From Terfezia claveryi (lineage: Eukaryota > Ascomycota > Pezizomycetes > Pezizales > Pezizaceae): a stretch of DNA of 64,000 nt. Below are positions 35,722-44,047 of this stretch, in pieces; the first letter of the stretch is position 1; each line of letters opens with the position of its first letter. Made by a program: the position numbers and the translations under genes. The notes below the pieces were generated by a model. That model saw only the letters and a program-made list of their open reading frames with translations, did no database searches and had not been told where the DNA came from. The DNA lies in contig WHUX01000131.1 of NCBI GenBank assembly GCA_015179025.1, positions 62,001 through 126,000 of the forward strand, written 5' to 3'.

Positions 35722-35923
35722 TATTCATCCCCCACCTTATCCGTGGCCGACTGGTTCGGTTGCGGTTTAGGTGGGGACCCTAACACAATCAGTTAGGGAG
35801 CTCCCAGTTCGACTCCCAGAGTCGGCTGGGAAATGATTCAGATGTATCCGGGAAACTTATTCGTTCCCGGGCGGACTAGCCGCGTACTCCTCTACGACTG
35901 GAGTGCGCGGTGAACCGTTTTGT
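35722..35923 (+). repeat. Multi-hairpin repeat, copy C (reference copy)
   Basis: Five consecutive perfect or near-perfect stems fill almost the whole element. H1: CCCCACCT 35730-35737 with AGGTGGGG 35769-35776, enclosing CCG/CGG and CCGA/TCGG. H2: CCCTAAC with GTTAGGG, 35778-35798. H3: CCCAG/CTGGG enclosing CGACTC/GAGTCG, 35803-35830. H4: CCGGGAA with TTCCCGG, 35848-35870. H5: CCGCGTACTCC with GGAGTGCGCGG, 35880-35910, 11 bp with one G-T pair. Box-A-like TGGCCGACTGG (35744) and box-B-like GTTCGACTCC (35807) are about 50 bp apart, and TTTT follows at 35918. The differences between copies A and C include the H5 loop (TCTTCG or TCTACG). I know of no named family with this fold. It could be a pol III-transcribed SINE-like RNA or a structured part of a larger element. 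Confidence 0.75.
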
Positions 35924-36590
35924 ATTTTTGCTCCTTGGGTCCATTTTTTTGTAACTTAGCAGGGGCTCCATAGTCTTTCGTCAATATCAGGGTGTTTTTA
36001 CTCAAATGCGATCACCATGATGAGTACCGGGTGGATTCATCATGACAAGGCAAGTTAATCTGCCAGGTCCGGCAGCTATATGCTAAAGCAAATGAACTTG
36101 AGTGAGAACTGTAAAATTACGAGGCATCGTAGCGATCGCTATAAGACTATAGGCTTATGATGCTAGTAGTGTTCTATAGAAAGGTTCTATAGAAAAAGAT
36201 TTATCTAAAGTAGGTGCGGCTCACGCTTATATGCCCTTTCCAGTCTGGTTGCACAACCCCTTGGAACGAAGGTGCCCTTTCGCACCATCACTTTCCCTAT
36301 TGGGAATCCCTGCTTATACAGTACCACTTTACTAGTCTGGTTGGCACCCACTTTACTAGTCTGGTTACCACTTTACGATCACTCTCCCCTTTCAGACAGC
36401 CGGCGAGAGTACTTCTCACAAGAACAGATAACCAGAATCTTAAAATGATGTGAGGGGATGAAAAACAAAAGAATTTTCGCATGAAAGCGATGAAAAAAAC
36501 CTAAACTAGCATTCTTCCCATTCTCCTTCCTCCGCCTCTCTCATCCATTTGTCTTTGTCATCAGGCATTAAATCAAACACCATAAATAAC
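35924..36590. other. Repeat-derived spacer
   Basis: It contains another LINE/SINE tail fragment on the minus strand (about 35990-36085, GCAGATTAACTTGCC then GAATCCACCCGG). Three copies of the dispersed TAGTCTGGTTGGCAC word lie at 36241, 36332 and 36356. No gene is seen. Confidence 0.5.
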
Positions 36591-37272
36591 TTATAAGTGA
36601 TCTGAAATGTTTGCTCCTCTTAAGATAACATTCTCCACATATCCCCTCCCATATATCACCCCTCCTTTATTCCCATCTCTCAGAGATATTTCATAGCCAA
36701 AAGGCATTGTCCCATTGCGGCTCCAAGAGACTTTCTTTTTACTATATTCCTTTCTCCAACATTGAAATAACATCCATAACGACGTCAAACTCTTCGAATC
36801 TCCTACCTCAGAGTCCTCGGACACAATTTGCTTCTCCCTCATTACTGTGACCCTTTTAGACCTGTTTCTTCTTTGAAATTCGTAAAGAACCGGTAGGATG
36901 GTAAGCAGAAGCAAGTCGCAAACATTCGCTTCCATGAACTCTTTGATCTTGACCATAGGAGTAGCAACCGCAAGATACCGTACGATGCTGTTATAGACTT
37001 CCTCTTTGGTGGCTTGTATCACATTGTCATCCAGTGTATACCCTGCTTGAACCAATATCTCCTCAAGGCTACTCAAGGCTAATCATCGTTTCATCGAGCA
37101 CGATCTCGTAATGCCGATTCTCTTCTGTACTTCGTTGATGGTCAACTTCCCATACGGCTTCTTCCATGGGTACTTCCCTATATTTGGCTTCAATACGAGA
37201 TGCCTTCTCATGAGGGTGCCTTCGGCAGTACTCAACTGCTGTATGCAGTCTTGCCTCCCAATTTACATCCAT
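36591..37272 (-). pseudogene. Hypothetical ~219-aa gene split by a 10-bp duplication
   Basis: Two abutting frames: an ATG frame 37069-37272 (67 aa, starting MDVNWEARLHTAVEYCRRHP) and a frame without ATG, 36591-37076, ending GRGYVENVILRGANISDHL. At the junction the sequence AGCCTTGAGT occurs twice in tandem. Taking out one 10-bp unit joins the frames with no other change at the site, so the gene was broken by a recent duplication. The product is charged and hydrophilic; its middle has one moderately hydrophobic stretch (VCDLLLLTILPVLYEF). I do not recognise a domain. A partial relative may lie at 38010-38205. It sits inside the transposon-rich island, so it may be element-derived. Confidence 0.5.
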
Positions 37273-38009
37273 ATTGTAAGCCGACGAGTATCTAGTATGT
37301 TGTGATAGATAGGACTGAATCCAGCGATTAAGATAATATAGCTATTTGGGGCTATAATTGCGAAGAATTTTGTGATATTGGAGCGAGAAGGAGGAAGGGT
37401 GATTCATGTCGGTCGCTTCCCCCTGCTCGGTCTCCACCAATAATAGTAAGGACAAACGTGAAACCACCACCTCATACCTAGACCCTCCGATTCATCTAGC
37501 CAGCAACCACACAATCCCTCCGTTACTCAACGCCGCATATACGCAAAATCCACCAGAAGTGAGAAATCTCTCATCCACTCTCTTTGTCCTTGCCCATTGT
37601 TTCAAACATCACGTGTAACTCTTCTGTCACCGAAATGATACACCATTATAACTCAACATCCACCAGCTATCAGCGGTAGTAACAAACCCATAAACACACC
37701 TCCATTGTTGTTACCACTCATATCCTTCCTTCATCGACAATAAACACTGCCCCATTAGCGACTCTCTTTTTGCTTCCATGATAGATACATAAATACTTGT
37801 GCTCTGTTACTCTTTAAATCTGCCTGTCTTTAAATCTGTGGAAATAATTAGCTTCTCCTTTAATAATTTGACTTTGCTGCGGCCTGTTTTGCCTCTGAAT
37901 AATTGGACTGATAATTGAATAAACTAAGTCGTTGACATTTAATTATAAGATTCGGCAGATCAAGCGGAGGGGCTTCAACCTCAATGAACCATTCGATTTG
38001 CTTGTACAC
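37273..38009. other. Gene-free stretch
   Basis: Flank of the broken gene; no supported coding region. Confidence 0.35.
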
Positions 38010-38205
38010 TATCCCTTTACCGTCATAATAGCCTCCGAGACCTTGTCAAAGTTGTACCCTGCTGCAACCAACATATCCTTCGGTGGAATAGCCATGGAAC
38101 CAAGATGAATTATCGAAACTCCTATCCTCTCTTCCACTCCCCGTTGTGACATCTTGGAGTACGACGTAGCCCAGGGGAATTTTCTCTGCGTCAGTCATTT
38201 TCTGT
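38010..38205 (-). pseudogene. Possible relative of the 36591-37272 gene
   Basis: In one frame the minus strand reads MTDAEKIPLGYVVLQDVTTG. In another it reads IPPKDMLVAAGYNFDKVSEA. These recall MPFGYEISLRDGNKGG and SLEEILVQAGYTLDDNVIQA of the gene at 36591-37272, in reverse order. The resemblance is weak and by eye only. If real, it is a rearranged fragment. Confidence 0.25.
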
Positions 38206-38449
38206 AAAATAGAACCATCAAACAGCTAATTAGCATGTAACCCGGCAACAAGAATTAATCTTGAATTTCACCGAGACTGGGTTAGCCTAGCGAAGTGTAG
38301 CGTGAGCCGAAGGCGATGCGGGTTCGTAACATATCTGGAGAGAAAATGAACAGGAGAAGTCGGAAAGATGAGGGGGATGAATGACGTATGACTCATGAAT
38401 GCAATCGAAGAAAGCAACTATGGCTGGTAATGTCATTGGCAAGATTGCT

Positions 38450-38630
38450 AGTCACTGGCAGATATTGTGGTCACTAGTTTATTGAGGTCGCTGGCAAATT
38501 GAGGTCGCTAGCATATTGAGGTCGCATATTCAGATCCCTGGGGTGGTTGCTGTTATATTGAGGTCACTAGTATATTGAGGTTGCTGGAATATTTCTGCAT
38601 AATGACGTCACTGGTATATTGAGGTCACCG
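38450..38630. repeat. Degenerate ~17-bp minisatellite
   Basis: Units of the form ATATTGAGGTCGCTGGCA recur about seven times with variable spacing; seen directly. Confidence 0.75.
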
Positions 38631-38845
38631 TATCTGAGCCAGAACAAAGCTGTGCTTGGCATGCAAAAGACGGTTTTGCATAGCCCAGCAGGCGGCATCT
38701 CAAACATGTACCATTAAGCGAGTGGTATTTTTCATACAAGTCCGATTCCTTCCAGTGGCAATACAAACCTTTTCTCCATAATTATCAGATCGGCCACTAC
38801 AAAAACCGAAATATACAGGCCTCAATTGATATATACACCGTCATC

Positions 38846-39287
38846 ATGCCGTCTTCATGTAAAGATATACGTAAGCTTATAACCTTCAGTTTTTCTACAA
38901 CGGGAAACTAATAACTCTCCAGGCGCTGCCCTTGCTGAATGCCTTGCCAACTCGGACTGCGTCTTTGTGCATCGAAACAAGCCTGCCGACTGCCTCCGTT
39001 ACCCGCTCTCCGAGACCTTGCCAACTCGCTGCCAGCAATTGAAAAAGGGCTACGGTGATTGCAAGCGGGGGATGATAGATATGCGAAAGCGTTTCCGTGG
39101 AAATTATCCGATTACCATTGGGTTGGAAGGTGTAAGGAAGCATCCTCATGAGAGTGGGGGACAGCTGTATGCAGGAAAGTCGCATTATGCTCAAGAGAGC
39201 TCAAATTCTGTAGAAGATGCTAAAGCGGAGAAGAATAAAAAAGGGGTGAGAAGAGGTGAGAGAGGGAAAGGAGATAAGATGGCATAA
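38846..39287 (+). CDS. PET191: Cytochrome c oxidase assembly factor PET191/COA5
   Basis: Twin CX9C protein of the mitochondrial intermembrane space needed for cytochrome c oxidase assembly; usually imported by the Mia40 route. Exon 1 is 38846-38870 (MPSSCKDI), intron 38871-38922 (GTAAGC...CTCCAG), exon 2 is 38923-39287; 129 aa. Six cysteines at 5, 15, 21, 32, 45 and 55 give C-x9-C, C-x10-C and C-x9-C. Family blocks are NKPADCLRYPLSETLPTRCQ, then KKGYGDCKRGMIDMRKRFRG. The basic Lys/Gly-rich C-tail (last 30 residues) is variable between species. There is no presequence, as expected. The gene stands alone inside a repeat-rich region and its coding sequence is intact. Confidence 0.93.
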
Positions 39288-40309
39288 GCAGAGATATATC
39301 ACTCAAGGCCAACCAGATGTTGAGGAACCGCGGCGGTGTGCACAGGTAATAGTTCTGCTTCTGCGCACGAACATAAAATACTCAAAAAGAACTCTATACA
39401 TATTGTCTATGACAACATCTCCCGTCTCATATAGCCCCCTCACCCTCTGTCTTTCGCCACACAGCTCTCACTTTTCGATACCCACTAGGCCCAATCCTTT
39501 CACCCCACCAACACTACTCTTCGCTCCCGTTACCCCCCCTGCTTCTCCTTTGCTGAACCCAGGGTTGGCAATCTCGTGTCGAATATATGCTGCTCGGATA
39601 GCTCTCACTTTTTCAATCTGTAGTAGAGATCCACAAGGTCAGTATCGCACCGTAGGCGCCAGGAAATAATTAGCCGGAAGAGAGAGCATGCTGACCTCTT
39701 TCTTGTGGTGAAGGCACTCAAAGTAGTCATCTCGCTGGGGAATACACTTCCACTTTCCCTCGGCATTTCCGTCCGCAGTGTTCACGACATAGCATGCAAG
39801 CAGGTCCTGCCAGAAGGGGAAACACTAAAGTAAGACATCCGGAGTAAGCAACACCATAAGTGGTGGGAAGCAATTCCATGAGCAAAGCGTAGGGAGCTAT
39901 AGCAGGTGTGGGAAGAGGATCGGGGGTAGGGAGTGGGCTTCAGTGGGGCGAGCGCATGTCTGGATATGACACGATAGCCAATATGAAGCTCAGTAAGGAG
40001 GAGTTCGACATACTCTGCTCACACCTAATTAGGAACCACCGGCAGCATTTAGTTATATTATTGACTACAGAGGCACCTCCTTCGGAGACAAGTAGGTACA
40101 GCGAAGGTTGGGGGGGGGGGGGGGGGTAAGAAATGCCATTTCTCACTCACCACCATTGAGACCATATCCGGATGCCATCTCTTCAACAAAGCCACTGAAT
40201 ATGGTCGTGTAATGCCGAAAAAAGGTCAACTGGTTTGTTCGGGAGTAATTTCGGTGCATCCCAGAATTCACTGGTGATTCAATTGAAACAAAAGTGTATG
40301 TACATTCTA
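39288..40309. other. Spacer after PET191, with a poly-G run
   Basis: No supported gene. A short frame at 39957-40110 (MSGYDTIANMKLSKEEFDIL...) reads like an exon but has no partner. It ends at an uninterrupted run of 17 G at 40110-40126. Confidence 0.35.
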
Positions 40310-40688
40310 TTAGTAAGGCTTCTTACTATGCTTCTTTCCCTCTCGTTTCCTTTCAACCTTGGGCTTTTCAAGCTCTTCAGGCCATGGGTCCCTTCCATAC
40401 CTTGACCAACCTGTCCTCTCCACCCATATACTGTATACAGTTCTAGTCTCCTGTATTACGTGAATACACCTTACCTCCTGCTCTGCAATTGGGGAAACAT
40501 CGGAATCTACAGTACTAGGGGTAAACTGTGAGAATTTCATCATGCGATAATTGAGCAGGGGAAATCCAGCACGATGTACTGAGGCTTCATGGTTCATCAC
40601 TTGGAAGAGAGCCTCGTCATCATCAGCATCACTGATGTCTTTTTTGGCCTGCTTGAGATGTAGACATTTACTAGGCCATCAGTAGAGT
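40310..40688 (-). CDS. Uncertain ORF or exon, unknown product
   Basis: The minus-strand frame is open from about 40688 (after a possible TAG acceptor) to the stop at 40310, about 120 codons. It has an acidic start (KKDISDADDDEALFQV), a middle with MNHEASVHRAGFPLLNYRMM, and a basic Lys-rich end (KREGKKHSKKPY). An internal ATG at 40594 could be the start. No domain is recognised and no upstream exon could be joined. It may be part of an element-derived gene. Confidence 0.25.
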
Positions 40689-41303
40689 AATAACAAGTTC
40701 ACTGTGTCTGATTGAAGCTTTTCGCGTCGTTCGTTAGTATGTACACCTCACTATTGTAGGTGAAATGGGAGTAAAACTTCAGTAACATTATCATTATGAC
40801 TCTCCGTGTAATCTCTCGAGACTGCTGAATCCCTTTAGTCCCTACTTTAGTCCCTACCGGTACGCCCAGTCAGTATCGCTTATGTCCGCTTGTCTATGAA
40901 ATCATATACTATATTATTACAGAGGCTAAATGACCTACCAACTCCTTCCCCGCTACAATTGCATTATATCCCTTACTTACTGCCAGGGAGGGGAAGGGCT
41001 TTCCACGCCCTAGTCATCCTTCGACTTTCATCAGCCTAAGTCTTCCCGAAGAGCCTGAAAAATTGGGATAAGTTGGTATACAAACATGCCAACTTTCGCT
41101 TTGCTTTCCACTGCGAGCATCCCAAATCTTTATGTGGCATCTCTGCCGGCTGTAACGAGTACATTTGTACCTAAAGCCTTTAAACATATAGCACCATCTG
41201 CATGGATGCTTGGAATGTGGTGGTGAGTAGTTGTAGAGTCGAAGTGTTGAATATTGTAGCGAATCTGTGAGATGAGATTGCTGCAAGATTGCTAGGACTT
41301 TGA
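40689..41303. other. Gene-free stretch
   Basis: No supported gene. A minus-strand frame (41014-41286) contains a chance-looking KIWDARSGK string but no WD repeat around it. Confidence 0.35.
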
Positions 41304-41443
41304 GGCGTAATCAAGATGATCCAAAGGTATTAAAACTCGGCTTAAAAATTATCTGTATGTAGTCTTCACGCTTTTATATGAAGGCTATTGCGGCATATGA
41401 AGCTGCCTTGAGGCTTGCACCTAATTCCCTCGACGCCGTATAC
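41304..41443 (+). repeat. Dispersed repeat, copy 1
   Basis: About 140 bp match the complement of 55553-55703. For example GGCGTAATCAAGATGATCC corresponds to GGATCATGTTGATTACGCC, and AAGGCTATTGCGGCATATGA has its inverse counterpart. Family unknown. Confidence 0.7.
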
Positions 41444-42258
41444 AACTTTTTTTTTTTTTTCTATTTAAGATAAAATAAAAAATTCTTATGTGGTACTTAA
41501 TTCCTGACTTCTTGTATAGTGGGAAGTTGTGATTCCTGACAATGAGATATCTATCACGTACGGAGTGACTAGTCTGGTTGGCACAAGCCCCTCGTAGGGA
41601 GAGACCTGGTCCAAACGAGTGTGTAGCTAAAAGGCAAGTGGTTACTCCGTACTAAGGTACTAAGCGGCTGAATCATCCATCGCCATGAACATACTGCCCC
41701 TGGTTGTAACGGCATGATAGTAATATCATAGATAATATCATATGTGTTTTGTTCCGCATGCAGCTTAGCAGCTGAACATTGTATTGAAGATAGTCTGGTT
41801 GGTACAAGCCGCTCGTTGAAGGATTCTAGTGCGAGGGAGTATTGGGATAGCCACCAGGAGCCATGTTGGGTGATAGTGTATGGGTCAATTCTACTGAATA
41901 AAGCTCAGTACACAACCTAGACAAAAGTTTCACATTACCCTGAAGACACAACAAAAGTGCACTCCGTAAACAACTGCATAATTGCATTTACCTTACGAAT
42001 TTGAGGGCCACTTTTTAAGATTGAGTCTGAGCTTTATATGGAGCTCTAACAAGTTTATACACCTAGAGCACTCCTCAGCCGCTCTGGTGATTTTTTGAAG
42101 CTCGTAGAAGTTGGAGAAATACGCTAGTCGTCCTGGCTCCCACGAGAACTCAATATTCGTGAGAGGCCGGGCCACTTCATAATTACATAAGTAGTAAAAT
42201 TTTGATGATAGTAGAATGAAGCGTGCAATGGAATACAAAGTGGGAGTAAAGTACGAAA
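41444..42258. other. Gene-free stretch
   Basis: Contains two good copies of the dispersed TAGTCTGGTTGGCACAAGCC word (41570 and 41791). No gene. Confidence 0.4.
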
Positions 42259-42570
42259 CAGTGTTACCAACCAGCCAGGTCACCCTTCAGGCCGAGGTCC
42301 ATGCTGGCCTGAAACAGCCTGGACCGGCCTCGGCGGGCAATCTTGTGGACTGGCTTGATGCGGGGCCGCCCAGTCCGCGGTCCAGGCGGTCCACAACCTG
42401 CTGTTGTGACTATAGAATGCCGGCCTGATGATTCAGGCCAGTCCCCAGCCGAGCTCAACCTGGTCCAGACCGGCATGAGCCTTCGGACCCAATAGGAGTA
42501 ATCAGTAAATAAATAAAAAAGGATGGGCCTTATTTTACGGCCGGACTGGCCCGGCCCGTTTGGAACACTG
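42259..42570. mobile_element. hAT-like MITE with a captured retroposon tail
   Basis: The left end CAGTGTTACCAACCAGCC matches the complement of the right end, CAGTGTTCCAAACGGGCC, as inverted repeats. Flanks are GTACGAAA on the left (42251-42258) and GTACTACGAAA on the right (42571-42581), an 8-bp duplication if TAC was later inserted. CAGTG termini and an 8-bp target duplication are features of hAT elements. The interior is GC-rich with many CCGGCCTG words. At about 42486-42521 it holds GACCCAATAGGAGTAATCAG followed by an A-rich tail, the 3' end of the LINE/SINE family found elsewhere in the window. Confidence 0.65.
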
Positions 42571-43160
42571 GTACTACGAAATGGGATTAAACATTAAGAA
42601 GGGCCGGCAAGATATATTGTGTCCTCTTTGAGGATTCTGATGAAGATGACTGGAACGAGAGTTGTTGGTACATACCTATGAGATTTCTGGAATGGCATCG
42701 GGTGGTACATTCTCGGCTCAAAGGCAAACAGGAACAGTAGTAGGTTTGGCATTTGTCTTTACATTTACATGTAGTTTCAGGCTAGGTCAATGTAGTTAAG
42801 GAAGAAGCCTCTCTTAATGACAGGCGGTTTGCATACTGTATGCAATTGGAGATTTTGTGGGAGCTGCTGTAGTTCACGGGTTGGATAATAGCAGTTCAGT
42901 ATGTATGGTTAGTTAGCAGCTGATATTGATCAGGGTGGGGTTAAGGTTGATCTTGCAGAACAGCCTATGTGCATTGGTTGCATGTCGGCCAATTCTGGGA
43001 ATGTAAAGTGACACTAAGTCGCTAATATCAAATTGTGCAATACCTTGGTAAGAATGCCTTGTGTGCTGTGCTTATGTTCTTGCCTGAGCTTATCTTATTT
43101 TCAGTCATAATTCTTTCGGGAATCTTCAGTCATTTTCCGCGAGTTTCACAGTTCATCAGG
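42571..43160. other. Gene-free stretch
   Basis: Spacer between the MITE and the SINE; no supported gene. Confidence 0.35.
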
Positions 43161-43382
43161 GCAGGAGTAGTGGCTCAGTCAGGCCCGCGGGTCATCTGCT
43201 CGGCCGTTAATGACAGTATGGGGTCTCATTCCTTTTATATTTGTATGTATCTAGCGTGGTTTTGGCAGACTAACTTGCCTCAACCTTGAATCCACACGGG
43301 CTTCTGTGTGGCTCCTCATGGCCCCCCTATTGCGGCCGCATAGGAGTAACAAGTATTTTTTTTAAATAAAATAAAAAAAAAA
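43161..43382 (+). mobile_element. tRNA-headed SINE with LINE-like tail
   Basis: The head has a good box A (TGGCTCAGTCAGG, 43171-43183) and a weaker box B (GGTCTCATTCC, 43222-43232) about 40 bp on. The body ends TTGGCAGACTAACTTGCC, AATCCACACGGG, GTGTGGCTCCTCATGG, CATAGGAGTAACAAGTAT and an A-rich tail (about 43355-43384). The last 120 bp match the 3' end of the LINE relics at 30655 and 33715, with compensatory changes in both tail stems. This is the arrangement expected of a SINE mobilised by the partner LINE. Confidence 0.65.
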
Positions 43383-44047
43383 AATTATTTGGCAAGCGCA
43401 CATAAAGTGGCTGAGAGTCGAGCTCACCTTGTGCAGCAAGTATGCCTTGAGTTGCGAGCCTACGTTATGTGCCTTGCGTGGCGAGACTTCTGTGAAAATC
43501 TTCCATTGGCTGCGACAGATATGATTGTGTTGGAGACTGTCTCGAGACCACAGCCATAGAGTCTCGTGCTCAGGCCTACATAATCTGATTCATATGTCGC
43601 AAGCATCTTAAGTGGTAAGGGCTGAGGCATACCGTGCAGCTCTTGTGCGGGGTCCTCACAATTGCATATTGACAAGCTAAGTACCTGGTGGATAGGCCAT
43701 GATTTTAGGTCAGGGTAATAGGATCACATAGTCGAAATTATCAAGATACCGTAAACCTCATTTTTCTCATACTCGCGGGTGGCCTGGCCATTCCGTATTC
43801 CTCCAATAAAAAATCTCAAAGTTGAAATAGTTAATTTGTATACTTACTTAGTAGCCTCTCTGGGAGACTTATGCTACCTCTATATAGTTACATCTCGTTA
43901 GGCTTCAGGACACCAGCATTCAACATCCATGAGATCAAATAAAATCATAAACTCTCCTCGATTTTCGGCACATCCTATAAATTCTCCCCATACGCACAAA
44001 AAAAATAAAAACTACGTACGTACCCCTATCCACACTCACACCCATAC
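43383..44047. other. Gene-free stretch
   Basis: No supported gene; the last part is the 3' flank of MRS6. Confidence 0.4.

Larger units (their letters stand above)
33200..35925. repeat. Segmental duplication, right copy
   Basis: Direct repeat of 30100-32300. It is longer mainly because of a MITE at 33934-34412 that the left copy lacks. It shares the LINE relic, the flanking DNA and the terminal multi-hairpin element. Confidence 0.85.

Noticed and set aside
38450..38630. Regular repeats as a CRISPR-like array
   Set aside because: Units are 17 bp, imperfect, with no unique spacers of constant length, in a eukaryotic context.
41014..41286. KIWDARSGK string suggesting a WD40 repeat
   Set aside because: Only one short string; the rest of the frame has no WD structure and the region belongs to non-coding spacer.
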